Assembly (NCBI GenBank): GCA_963977135.1
Contig: CAXBNN010000006.1
Span: forward strand, 62,001 to 126,000
Length of the DNA stretch: 64,000 nt
Source of the DNA: UBA2040 sp963977135
GTDB lineage: Bacteria; Bacteroidota; Bacteroidia; Flavobacteriales_D; Crocinitomicaceae
Reading direction: 5' to 3'
Shown here: one piece after another, positions 49,758 to 58,997 of the stretch
How the letters are laid out: every line of letters begins with the position of its first letter
Numbering within the stretch: position 1 is the first letter of the stretch
Notes under the pieces: model-generated
Seen by the model: the letters and a program-made list of their open reading frames with translations, nothing else
The model's database searches: none
Told to the model about the DNA's origin: nothing
Position numbers and translations under genes: made by a program

Positions 49758-51497
49758 ATGTCAAAAAATGTATCTGACCATTTAGTTGAAATGCTTTTAG
49801 CAGCAGGAGTTAAAAGAATTTATGCCATTACAGGCGATAGTCTTAATCCGGTAAATGATGCAGTTAGGCGAGATGGGCGGTTACAATGGATTCATGTGCG
49901 TCACGAAGAAGCTGGAGCTTATGCGGCTTCTATGGAGTCAGAACTGAATGGCATCGGTTGTTGTATGGGAAGCAGTGGCCCGGGGCACATTCATTTAATC
50001 AATGGACTATATGATGCAAACAAGGCAGGAAATCCCGTTATTGCTATTGCCTCAACCATTCATACTGAAAAAATGGGGCTGGACAACTTTCAGGAGACAA
50101 GACCTGAATCTCTATTTCAAGACTGTTCGAAATACGTTTTTGTAGCCAATACGCCAAAGCAAGCCCTGAATGGATTACAAACTGCGATTCAGCATGCCAT
50201 CAGTAAAAAAGGTGTAGCTGTTTTAGGTCTTCCGGGTGATGTAGCTTCTGCTAAAATAGAACCTGTTCATACTGCCAATAAAAATTTCTATACACAACCA
50301 AGAGTGATTCCAGGTCCTGAAGATCTGAAAGAGCTTGCCAAGTTGATCAACGGCAATGAAAAAGTAATGCTGTTTTGTGGTCATGGTTGTCGCAATGCTA
50401 CAGATGAAGTAATGCAATTGGCTAAAAAACTCAATGCACCTTTGGGCTATAGTTTTCGGGGAAAAATATTTTTTGAACGTAAAGACAATACCTATGCTGT
50501 TGGGCTCAACGGTTTGTTAGGGAATAAATCTGGATTTGAAGCCATGCATAAAGCTGATCTGCTACTGATGCTGGGTACTGATTTTCCCTATAGTGAATTT
50601 CTACCCGAAAAATGCAAAATAGTTCAAGTTGATACAAAACCAGAAAAATTAGGACGCAGGGCGAAAGTAGATTATGGCTACTGCGGCGATATTAAATCAA
50701 CTGTACAAGAACTACTGCCCTTATTGGAATTAAAATCGTCAACTGATTTTCTGGATAAAATGCGTGTATTGCACCAGGATCTTGAAGAAAAGTACGATTC
50801 ATATGTGCAAAATAAGGGTTCTGAAAAACTGATTCATCCCGAATATGTAGCTTATATAGTGGATAAATTAGCTAATGATGATGCCATATTTACAGTAGAC
50901 ACAGGAATGAGTGCCGTATGGGCGGCAAGGTATTTAAAGGCAGGAACCAATCGCTACCTTACCGGATCGTTCAATCATGGATCTATGGCCAATGCTATGC
51001 CAATGGCTATAGGCGCAGGTTTATCGCATCCCGACCGACAAGTGATTGCTTTTTGTGGAGATGGTGGTATTTCAATGCTTTTGGGCGATTTAATGACCAT
51101 TAGCCAATATCAAATTCCAGTAAAAATCATCATCTTTAATAACCGTACCTTAGGAATGGTGAAACTTGAAATGCGTGTAGAAGGCTACATGGATTGGCAA
51201 ACCGATATGGTTAATCCTGATTTTGTGAAATTGGCAGAAGCTATGAACATTGCTGCATGGGAAGCGAAAGAACCAAAAGATGTGGAATTGGCACTTTTAA
51301 ACGGATTCAAACACAAAGGGCCAGCGATCATCAACATTTTTACAGATCCCAATGCGCTAGCAATGCCACCAACCCTAACCTTTGAACAGGTGAAAGGCTT
51401 TGCAACTTCCATGGGTAAAATGATGCTGAATGGAAAATTCGCAGAAATAATTGACACAACCAAGAGTGATGTAAAATACTTAAGGGAATTATTATAA
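49758..51497 (+). CDS. ThDP-dependent pyruvate oxidase/dehydrogenase (PoxB-like)
   Basis: A 579-residue thiamine diphosphate enzyme of the PoxB/pyruvate-oxidase type. N-terminal Pyr domain with the catalytic Glu (IHVRHEEAGAYAAS), a central FAD/TPP-like domain (GLLGNKSGFEAMHKADLLLMLGTDFPY), and the C-terminal PP domain with GDGGISMLLGDLMTISQ and the NN of IIFNNRTLGM. It would convert pyruvate to acetate with quinone or oxygen as acceptor, a route used when growth slows. It is 6 nt before the glutamate-synthase-like gene. Confidence 0.88.
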   Translation: MSKNVSDHLVEMLLAAGVKRIYAITGDSLNPVNDAVRRDGRLQWIHVRHEEAGAYAASMESELNGIGCCMGSSGPGHIHLINGLYDANKAGNPVIAIASTIHTEKMGLDNFQETRPESLFQDCSKYVFVANTPKQALNGLQTAIQHAISKKGVAVLGLPGDVASAKIEPVHTANKNFYTQPRVIPGPEDLKELAKLINGNEKVMLFCGHGCRNATDEVMQLAKKLNAPLGYSFRGKIFFERKDNTYAVGLNGLLGNKSGFEAMHKADLLLMLGTDFPYSEFLPEKCKIVQVDTKPEKLGRRAKVDYGYCGDIKSTVQELLPLLELKSSTDFLDKMRVLHQDLEEKYDSYVQNKGSEKLIHPEYVAYIVDKLANDDAIFTVDTGMSAVWAARYLKAGTNRYLTGSFNHGSMANAMPMAIGAGLSHPDRQVIAFCGDGGISMLLGDLMTISQYQIPVKIIIFNNRTLGMVKLEMRVEGYMDWQTDMVNPDFVKLAEAMNIAAWEAKEPKDVELALLNGFKHKGPAIINIFTDPNALAMPPTLTFEQVKGFATSMGKMMLNGKFAEIIDTTKSDVKYLRELL

Positions 51498-51503
51498 ATA
51501 AGT

Positions 51504-53015
51504 ATGAAGAAAGCTATAAAATTCACAATCTTCGTTCTGCTGACTTTTGGCGTTCTCACAGGTATAGTGATATGGCCTTTACCTGGTTTCATTGTACTCG
51601 TTGTCTTGCTAGTGTTGCTTGGCGCACATGATATGTTTCAGAAAAAACACACGATACTCAGAAACTATCCCATAATTGGTCATATGCGATACTTATTAGA
51701 AATGATTGGTCCTGAGCTTCATCAATATTTTGTCGAGTCCGGTACAGATGGTAAACCCATTGACAAGAATCACCGCACTTATATCTATGAACGAGCCAAA
51801 GAGCAAAGCCAAACACACCCTTTTGGAACTGAGCTTAATGTAAATGATAATGATTACAAATGGATGCAGCACAGCATCTACCCTACCAGGAAAATGGAAA
51901 CATCGCCACGGGTTGTTATTGGCGGGAAAGATTGTCAACAACTTTATAGTGCCAGCCTCTTTAATATTTCAGCCATGAGTTTTGGAGCGTTGAGCAAGAA
52001 TGCCATCCAAGCCTTAAACCAAGGTGCCAAAGCAGGCAATTTTTTTCATGATACAGGTGAAGGAGGCATCTCAAAATACCATTTACAAGGTGGAGATTTA
52101 GTATGGGAAATCGGCACGGCTTATTTTGGTTGTCGAAATGAGGATGGAAATTTTGATGCAGAAAAATTCAAAGAAAAGGCAAATTGGGAGCAGGTAAAAA
52201 TGATCGAAATCAAAATTTCACAAGGAGCAAAACCAGGGCACGGAGGTGTTTTGCCTGCAGCTAAAAATAATGAGGAAATTGCTGAGATAAGAGGATTACA
52301 GCCACATACAGATATATTCTCACCTCCTGGCCATTCTTCTTTTAGTGATGCTGAAGGATTATTGCAATTTGTGCAGCAGTTGAGAGTTTTATCTAACGGA
52401 AAACCTGTCGGCTTTAAACTTGCCATAGGAAATAAACAAGAGTTCATTGAAATATGTGAGAAAATGGGAGAAACAGGTATTAAACCAGATTTTATAACTG
52501 TGGATGGTGCTGAAGGGGGAACTGGTGCTGCTCCCATCGATTTTTCAAACTATGTAGGTATGCCTTGGGAAGATGCATTGATTTTTGTAGTGGATACGCT
52601 CAACACGCACAAACTCAAAAAAGAAATAAAAGTGATTACAGCTACTAAGATATTTACAGCTTTCGATATTTTTAAAGCCCTTTGCATCGGGGCAGACATC
52701 TGTAATTCTGCTCGAGGAATGATGCTCGCTTTGGGTTGTATTCAGGCCCTAAAATGCAATACAAACGAATGTCCTACAGGAGTTACAACAAACAACCCAA
52801 AACTTGTAAGGGGGTTGGTGGTTGCTGAAAAATGGAAAAGAGTCCGGAATTATCACAAAAATATATTGGAAGATTTTTTGGAATTATTGGCCGCATCGGG
52901 GTGTAATTCACTTGAACAAATGGATAGAAGTTTAATTTATAAAAAGTTAGATAACCGATGGTTTTCCTATGCTGAAAAATATGAAGCAATGCAAAATGGA
53001 GTACTTCTAAAATAG
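51504..53015 (+). CDS. FMN-binding glutamate synthase-like protein with N-terminal TM helices
   Basis: A 503-residue protein. Two short hydrophobic segments (TIFVLLTFGVLTGIVIWPL, PGFIVLVVLLVLLGAH) anchor it. The rest is the FMN-binding synthase domain of glutamate synthases (ISAMSFGALSKNAIQALNQGAKAG, HDTGEGGISKYHLQ, KISQGAKPGHGGVLP, DGAEGGTGAAPIDF, NECPTGVTT). The glutaminase domain of full GltB is absent. Such stand-alone proteins use FMN on unknown substrates. It is cotranscribed with the PoxB-like gene. Confidence 0.87.
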   Translation: MKKAIKFTIFVLLTFGVLTGIVIWPLPGFIVLVVLLVLLGAHDMFQKKHTILRNYPIIGHMRYLLEMIGPELHQYFVESGTDGKPIDKNHRTYIYERAKEQSQTHPFGTELNVNDNDYKWMQHSIYPTRKMETSPRVVIGGKDCQQLYSASLFNISAMSFGALSKNAIQALNQGAKAGNFFHDTGEGGISKYHLQGGDLVWEIGTAYFGCRNEDGNFDAEKFKEKANWEQVKMIEIKISQGAKPGHGGVLPAAKNNEEIAEIRGLQPHTDIFSPPGHSSFSDAEGLLQFVQQLRVLSNGKPVGFKLAIGNKQEFIEICEKMGETGIKPDFITVDGAEGGTGAAPIDFSNYVGMPWEDALIFVVDTLNTHKLKKEIKVITATKIFTAFDIFKALCIGADICNSARGMMLALGCIQALKCNTNECPTGVTTNNPKLVRGLVVAEKWKRVRNYHKNILEDFLELLAASGCNSLEQMDRSLIYKKLDNRWFSYAEKYEAMQNGVLLK

Positions 53016-53215
53016 AACATAAAAAAGTCATTGAATTAATGATGCTACATAATGATTGAATAATTTTAAGACGCACGAATAAAAAAACTGGCTTCAGCTA
53101 TTTGTAAAATGTTCATAGAGGCTAAACGCCACTACTTCATTTACACAAACGTTATCAGTTCACCCCCACAATTCCGTATCTTCGCCAGTTCAAAACCAAG
53201 CACACAAGCCAAACA

Positions 53216-53635
53216 ATAATCAAACACGAACTAAAAGACAACCTCGTCCAACTTTCTATAGCTAACAAGGATTTTTCGTGCAGAATACCTGTTGAGAAGA
53301 TCGGGAAAGCCATACAGTGGAACATAGGCGAAAAAGGTTCGGAACTCATAGTCATAAAGAATATTTCGCATTAAACGCTTCGGCTTTTCACCCAACAAAT
53401 CACGGATGAAAAGTACAACCATCAGTTCAAAGACATCGTTCAGGAATATGCGCCAAAAAATAACTTAGAATGGAAAACGACCTTATTGGCTGTAACGATA
53501 CAAAACGAATACAATTCCCGCATGTTTGTTCAGGAAACTACTGCCACCAAAATGACTTCTGACGAAATTATTGGTGTTTTGGAGGAGAAGTATGGGTTGG
53601 ATTATGGCAAGTTATCGAATAACCCTCATTTCTAA
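53216..53635 (+). pseudogene. Full-length broken copy of the 44619-type gene (copy D)
   Basis: Aligns to the whole intact gene with only two disabling changes: its start is ATA (53216-53218) in place of ATG, and an in-frame TAA sits at 53372-53374. The stop is also altered, so the frame runs on to 53635. Even the promoter region is conserved. This is a recent pseudogene. The remainder of the 53016-53691 gap shows nothing else. Confidence 0.92.
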
Positions 53636-53691
53636 CACTCCAATCTACAGATTTCGCTTCGATTAACGATAAAAAAGGCCAATTCGAAATA

Positions 53692-55728
53692 TTACTGAAT
53701 CATGATTTTCTTCGTTTCAAATGTCATTCCATTTGATTCTATGACAGCGAAGTAAATTCCAGGAACTGCGTTTACTTCCATTTCAACTAGATCCGTATTA
53801 ATCGTTCTCGAAGAAATTACTTTCCCCATATTATCGATAATTCGAATATTCCCAGAAACTACTTCGGTAAATTTGAAATTAAACATACCATTGCTAGGGT
53901 TTGGATATACTGCATAAGAAAGTTCTTTTTCTTCGAGTCCTAATTGATTTGTGTTTATCCGGTAAACAGCATTTGTATTTTTATCTACAAACCAAATTCT
54001 ACCATCTGGGCCAATTTTAATTCCTTGAACACTTGTTTTTCCTGTGGTAATTCGTCCTAATTCAACAGCGGGCATACTTGAAATATCGTAAATGATGATA
54101 TCTCCTGATTCATATTCACTTACAATCAAACGATTGTCTATTATATCAATTCCTGCTGGTTTAGAAAGTCCAACTGCAACATTTTCATAAGTATAACCTG
54201 TAAACCGCTTGTATTCTTGTATCGGTTCATTCATTGGATATGATGGTGTACCACCTTCAGCTCCAGACGTAATATCCATTCTGAATACTTTATTGTTTCC
54301 GTGATCAACTGCGTACAACCATTTTTTGGCTTGATCCAATATTAAGTGACTTACAACAACGTTATTTGGATCTTTCTCTACTGTAACATCAGAATAACGA
54401 TGAACTATTCCATCTGAATGGTCATCTGCTCCCGGGCCATGATCTTCACCGAAATCGTAACGAACGATATCTTTGTTGTAACCATCGAACACCCAAAACA
54501 CGTTATCTTCTTCGGCCGCTATTCCTTGGCAATATGGACTCAAATGTAACATATCGAGGTGACTACCATTTCCACCTGAAGGCTGCGCATAAATGCTCAT
54601 ATTGCTTGACCACAATGCCGGTCCTGTAAAAGCATTTCCACCGTTGTGATTTGCATCATAAACGCCTGGTGCTGATCCCCAATTTCCGTTTTGGCTGAAC
54701 GCCAACCCTGTAGTTAAGGACATAAAATGCCACGCATTCCCATCTGTTTTCTTAACTGAAGTTTGATTAGTCGCACCTGCATTGAAAACAGTAACGGTAC
54801 TACTGCCTGAGTTTTCCGTTCCTTTATTAATTACCCATAATTCCATATTGGATAACACAGGATGGAAATCCAAGTCAGTAGGATTAGCCACCAAATTTGA
54901 TGGACCTACGATTTCATCTACTGTAAAAGTTGAATTAATATAACCATCAATATAATTTGGCGTTCCAGGACCTGCTTCTGTTTGAACAGTCAACGTATCA
55001 TTTGAGGTTTTTTGGTCAAGGTTAGAACCATTCAATTGGTCGGCCCAAATTTTAATTGTATAAACACCATTCGTCGAAATTGAAAGTGGAGTACTGTGCA
55101 CTATTTCATCGTGTTCAAAAGGCAATAGATTCGCTCCTGTGATAGTATGAACAACGGGACTTCCTCCATTTACAGAGTAGTTCAAGTTATAAGATGTTAT
55201 AGTGGTTGTTCCGTTATTAAAAACCCTCGCCTCCATTGGATAGCTTCCTGTACTAACATAACTATAAACGCTTGAATTAAATACAGACAAGTCATAAGGC
55301 AATGGCTCTTGAGCTGTGAAAGTATACGTTCCACCAAGTCCTATTCCTGAAAAAGATTCGACTAGGTAACCATTTACTTCTACATCAAAAAGAAACCCAC
55401 CGTCTCCCCAATCATCGGCATAAAAAATATCATATTGAACGCCAGTAGTAAGACAAATAGGACTAGAAGAAAGCTGTACATTATTACCATATCCTCCAGG
55501 CGTTTGTGCTTGCAAGCCAGCTCCACCGCAACCTACGGCAGTATTACCGCCGGACAACAATGTTCCTTGGCCACATGCATTTCCTTGGGGAACCAATTCC
55601 CAATAACCTTCGTAACCATAGTCATCTGTAGAAATTTTAATTACTACTTCCGACTCTGTTGCAGAACATTGACCAAATGTTATGAAGCTTAAAAAAGATA
55701 CTATTAAGACTAGAAAAATGTTTTTCAT
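53692..55728 (-). CDS. Secreted beta-propeller protein with T9SS sorting domain
   Basis: A 678-residue exported protein (signal KNIFLVLIVSFLSFITFGQ). The first 230 residues contain an adhesion-like strand domain (ISTDDYGYEGYWEL ... NVQLSSSPICL). The middle resembles NHL/SMP-30 propeller repeats (YCQGIAAEEDNVFWVFDGYNKDIVRYDF, VAVGLSKPAGIDIIDNRLIVSEYESGDIIIYD, VQGIKIGPDGRIWFVDKNTNAVYRI). The C-terminus (YAVYPNPSNGMFNFKF ... GIYFAVIESNGMTFETKKIMI) is a type A T9SS sorting domain. It should be exported to the surface. Confidence 0.88.
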   Translation of the reverse strand: MKNIFLVLIVSFLSFITFGQCSATESEVVIKISTDDYGYEGYWELVPQGNACGQGTLLSGGNTAVGCGGAGLQAQTPGGYGNNVQLSSSPICLTTGVQYDIFYADDWGDGGFLFDVEVNGYLVESFSGIGLGGTYTFTAQEPLPYDLSVFNSSVYSYVSTGSYPMEARVFNNGTTTITSYNLNYSVNGGSPVVHTITGANLLPFEHDEIVHSTPLSISTNGVYTIKIWADQLNGSNLDQKTSNDTLTVQTEAGPGTPNYIDGYINSTFTVDEIVGPSNLVANPTDLDFHPVLSNMELWVINKGTENSGSSTVTVFNAGATNQTSVKKTDGNAWHFMSLTTGLAFSQNGNWGSAPGVYDANHNGGNAFTGPALWSSNMSIYAQPSGGNGSHLDMLHLSPYCQGIAAEEDNVFWVFDGYNKDIVRYDFGEDHGPGADDHSDGIVHRYSDVTVEKDPNNVVVSHLILDQAKKWLYAVDHGNNKVFRMDITSGAEGGTPSYPMNEPIQEYKRFTGYTYENVAVGLSKPAGIDIIDNRLIVSEYESGDIIIYDISSMPAVELGRITTGKTSVQGIKIGPDGRIWFVDKNTNAVYRINTNQLGLEEKELSYAVYPNPSNGMFNFKFTEVVSGNIRIIDNMGKVISSRTINTDLVEMEVNAVPGIYFAVIESNGMTFETKKIMIQ

Positions 55729-55810
55729 GATATACAGTTTTCTTGAAGATAAACCAAATCATTCCCATTTCCCAGTTATCCTTCGGAAATTAAAAAATAC
55801 TATTGTACTC

Positions 55811-56107
55811 CTAGTTGTCCTCAAAAAACTTCAACCGCTCCTTTGCCTTTGCCAATGCCACTTGCAAGGAATCAACTCGTTTCAGCAAATGAATAATAGT
55901 ATCTATTCCTTCCAGATTTATCTCCAAATCTCTATTAAGCCTGAGTATTTTTTCTAAGTCGGTGAGTTTGTCTTCGGCTATGCATGGGCGTTCTTCAACG
56001 GTTACGAGTTCTATTAATCCGTATTCGTTCAGACTTTGGAAAAAGGTCACTTCAATTTCGTAATGCGTGCAAAGCTGACTGATTTCTATGTAGTTGATTT
56101 CGCTCAT
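55811..56107 (-). CDS. cbpM: Chaperone modulator CbpM
   Basis: A 98-residue MerR-like modulator (INYIEISQLCTHYEIEVTFFQSLNEYGLIEL, ending LAKAKERLKFFED). CbpM proteins bind the J-domain of CbpA and block its co-chaperone work. Its start overlaps the cbpA end by 4 nt, the usual cbpA-cbpM order. Confidence 0.9.
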   Translation of the reverse strand: MSEINYIEISQLCTHYEIEVTFFQSLNEYGLIELVTVEERPCIAEDKLTDLEKILRLNRDLEINLEGIDTIIHLLKRVDSLQVALAKAKERLKFFEDN

Positions 56108-57033
56108 GATTTTCTGATTTTAGAAAGTTCAACAAACAATTCTTTTTCTTTATCGGTGAGTTTGGTTGGTAGAACGACATTGTAGGTAATAAACAAATCA
56201 CCAAACTGACCGTCTTTTTTGTAAACAGGAAATCCTTTTCCTTTGAGCTTCACTTTGGTTCCCATTTGGGTTTCTGGTGCAACTTTCAGTTTTACTTTTC
56301 CATCGAAAGTATCTACTTCCAAATCGCCACCGAGCAATGCGGTGTACAAATCCAAATCTACATCGCTGTACAAATTCGCATTGTCCAATTTGAATTTCGT
56401 GCTGTTGACAATAGTGAACTGAATCAGCAAATCACCTTTTGGTCCACCATTGGCTCCTTCTCCACCCTGACCTTTGATGCGAATGACTTGTCCATCTTTC
56501 ACACCTGCGGGAATGGTTAAACGAATGTTCTTCCCGTTGACCGTGAGCGTGCGTTTGTGCGTTTCGTAAACATCGTGAATGTCAAGTTGCAGTTCGGCGT
56601 TGTAATCTTGTCCTTTGAACGAGCGCGTTTGTCCGCCACCTGCTCCACCGCGACCAAACATGGATTCGAAGAAGTCGGAATAATCTGCTCCTTGTCCACC
56701 TCCGCCAAAACCTTGCTGACCACCAAAACCTTGCTGACCAGCGCCAGAACTTTGGTATTCGCGTTGGTATTGTTGCTGTTGTGCGCGTTGTTTTTCTATT
56801 TCCTCGGCGTGTTTCCAGTCTTTGCCGTACTTGTCGTATTTCTTGCGATTTTCGGCATTGCTGAGCACTTCATTGGCTTCGTTAATTTCCTTGAATTTCT
56901 TTTCCGAAGTCTTATCGTTTGGGTTCACGTCCGGATGGTATTTGCGCGCCAATTTTCGGTACGCCTTTTTAATTTCCGCTTCCGTCGCGGTTTTCGCAAC
57001 GCCCATTACTTTGTAATAATCAATTGCTTCCAT
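56104..57033 (-). CDS. cbpA: Curved-DNA-binding DnaJ homologue CbpA
   Basis: A 309-residue CbpA: J-domain (residues 4-68, HPD at 33-35 in RKYHPDVNP), a Gly/Gln-rich linker (GQQGFGGQQGFGGGGQG), and the two C-terminal barrel domains. It lacks the CxxCxGxG zinc finger of DnaJ. It helps DnaK in protein folding and binds curved DNA in stationary phase. CbpM regulates it. It overlaps the ABC ATPase gene by 14 nt. Confidence 0.93.
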   Translation of the reverse strand: MEAIDYYKVMGVAKTATEAEIKKAYRKLARKYHPDVNPNDKTSEKKFKEINEANEVLSNAENRKKYDKYGKDWKHAEEIEKQRAQQQQYQREYQSSGAGQQGFGGQQGFGGGGQGADYSDFFESMFGRGGAGGGQTRSFKGQDYNAELQLDIHDVYETHKRTLTVNGKNIRLTIPAGVKDGQVIRIKGQGGEGANGGPKGDLLIQFTIVNSTKFKLDNANLYSDVDLDLYTALLGGDLEVDTFDGKVKLKVAPETQMGTKVKLKGKGFPVYKKDGQFGDLFITYNVVLPTKLTDKEKELFVELSKIRKS

Positions 57034-57736
57034 TCGTTGTTTCTACTTTTTGTTTTCCTAAGTTAATTATTTTACCGTCTTCCATTTCTATTGTTCGGTG
57101 GGTTTTGCTCGCAAAATCATTGTCATGCGTAACGATAAGCAAGGATTGATTGTACACTTCGGCTAGTTCTTTGAAAATTTCAAAAACGATTTCCCCATTT
57201 TTCACATCTAAATTACCCGTTGGTTCATCGCCCATGATGATAATTGGGTCGTTGATCAATGCTCTTGCAATGGCAACACGTTGTTTTTGTCCACCGCTGA
57301 TTTGATTTGCACCTTTCAATGCTTGATCTTGAATACCAAGAATTTTTAGTTTTTCGTAAGCACGGTGTTCGATTTCTTTTTCGCTGTATTTTCCCAATTT
57401 AATGCCAGGCAACATAACATTTTTCAAAACCGAGAATTCGTTCAACAAGTAATGAAACTGGAAAACGAAACCAATTTTTTCGTTTCTAATGCGCGCTAAA
57501 TCCTCATCTTTTTTACCAATCATACTCACACCATCGATCAATAAATCGCCTTCAAAAGAAGTATCCATAGTAGAAAGAATGTAGAGTAAAGTAGATTTTC
57601 CGCAACCCGATTTACCAATAACAGATACAAAATCCCCACGGTCGATAGAAAAACTTATATCCTTCAATATCTTAATCGTCACTGGATCATGAAAGTATTT
57701 GGTGACGTTAATAGCTTCTAGTACTTTATTGCTCAT
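57020..57736 (-). CDS. ABC transporter ATPase (MacB/LolD-like)
   Basis: A 238-residue ATPase: Walker A GKSGCGKST (about 40), signature ISGGQKQR, Walker B IIMGDEPTGNLD, and switch His (THDND). The sequence is of the MacB/LolD class that powers FtsX-type permeases. It works with the permease encoded just upstream and the adaptor lipoprotein. Its end overlaps the cbpA start. Confidence 0.93.
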   Translation of the reverse strand: MSNKVLEAINVTKYFHDPVTIKILKDISFSIDRGDFVSVIGKSGCGKSTLLYILSTMDTSFEGDLLIDGVSMIGKKDEDLARIRNEKIGFVFQFHYLLNEFSVLKNVMLPGIKLGKYSEKEIEHRAYEKLKILGIQDQALKGANQISGGQKQRVAIARALINDPIIIMGDEPTGNLDVKNGEIVFEIFKELAEVYNQSLLIVTHDNDFASKTHRTIEMEDGKIINLGKQKVETTNGSN

Positions 57737-57737
57737 T

Positions 57738-58997
57738 TTATTTTCCTCTAATTATGTCAACAGGGTCAATTTTACTCGCTTTACGCGAAGGGAAATAGCC
57801 TGCCAAATAGGTTGTGATGATGGAGAAAATTCCGCCGATTACATAAAACATCGGATTGTAACTAACCGGATAGGTTTTGACGGTTGGTAAGGCTTCCGTG
57901 TTAAAAGGAATATAACTTATCACAACCGACAAGCCGAAACCAAAGAATAAGCCCACGAGTCCACCAACAAGACCAATTGTCAAAGCAATGGTGATAAAAA
58001 TTCGATTGACATCTTTCCCTGAAAATCCCGTCGCTTTCAATATAGCGATGGTATCCATTTTCTCGTAGATCATCATGTTCAGAATGTTGTAAATCCCAAA
58101 TCCAGCAACGATTAACAAAGTCACCCCAACCGCATAGGAAATCAAAGTTCGGATGGAACTACCGGTTTCAAATTGAGAATTCGCCGTTTGAATATCAATA
58201 GCCTGACATTCGAAAATTGAGCCATACTCTTTTGCAATTTCTGGAGCTTGCGCCATATCGTTCAACTTGATTTGAATATCGGTAACGTATGAATTGGGTT
58301 TCCCCATAATTTTCTGAGCCGTATTGATGGAGCTGTAACTTTGCACTTTATCTAGCTCCAATATCCCAGATTGAAATAGGCCAACGACTTTTAAAGGAAA
58401 AGTACCACCATTCATCGTTGAAATTTGAATGACATCACCAACACGGGCGAGCATGTTTTTAGCTGCGCCAACACCGAGAATGATGCTGTTGGGTACATTT
58501 TTCAAATCGACGGCGCGACCTTCTACCACGTAATCTTCAAAAGTGAAAAGTCGGCTTTCTTCGTCAACATCTATACCGTTGATCATTCCTGTGAGTCCTA
58601 CTCCACCAACATTGTAAAAAATATTTACCGCCATTTTCGGGGCAATTCCTTTTACTCTTTTGTCTTTTCTCAGTGCATTTATAACTGCTAAACTATTGTG
58701 AATTTGCAGCTGTTCCGTTTTCGGTTTTATGGAACGAATCATGTTGTAATCGTTCCCGTATTCCTTTGAATTTTCAATGGGTTGCACCTTGGAAGGCAAA
58801 ACTTCATTGTACAAACGAATGTGTGGTGTACGGTTGAGGATTAAGTTGTCGAGCAGTTCGTTCAATCCACCCATGAAACTGAGCAGCGTAATGAACATTG
58901 TGATACTAAACGTAACGCCGACCGCTGCGATCAACGTTTGTTTGTACCTCGCCCAAAGTAGTGACCATGAAATCTCATAAATTATTTTGAATTTCAT
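57738..58997 (-). CDS. ABC permease, FtsX/MacB type
   Basis: A 419-residue permease. One N-terminal membrane helix (AAVGVTFSITMFITLLSFM), a large periplasmic domain (residues about 50-270), and three C-terminal helices (YAVGVTLLIVAGFGIYNILNMMI, FITIALTIGLVGGLVGLFFG, FYVIGGIFSIITTYLAGYFP). It is the membrane partner of the ATPase; the four-helix form with a large periplasmic domain fits MacB-like exporters or lipoprotein-release systems. Confidence 0.92.
   Translation of the reverse strand: MKFKIIYEISWSLLWARYKQTLIAAVGVTFSITMFITLLSFMGGLNELLDNLILNRTPHIRLYNEVLPSKVQPIENSKEYGNDYNMIRSIKPKTEQLQIHNSLAVINALRKDKRVKGIAPKMAVNIFYNVGGVGLTGMINGIDVDEESRLFTFEDYVVEGRAVDLKNVPNSIILGVGAAKNMLARVGDVIQISTMNGGTFPLKVVGLFQSGILELDKVQSYSSINTAQKIMGKPNSYVTDIQIKLNDMAQAPEIAKEYGSIFECQAIDIQTANSQFETGSSIRTLISYAVGVTLLIVAGFGIYNILNMMIYEKMDTIAILKATGFSGKDVNRIFITIALTIGLVGGLVGLFFGFGLSVVISYIPFNTEALPTVKTYPVSYNPMFYVIGGIFSIITTYLAGYFPSRKASKIDPVDIIRGK

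Noticed and set aside
56557..57066. Long plus-strand frame opposite cbpA
   Set aside because: It is Leu/Phe-rich antisense shadow of the cbpA/ABC junction; the minus-strand genes have clear family motifs.
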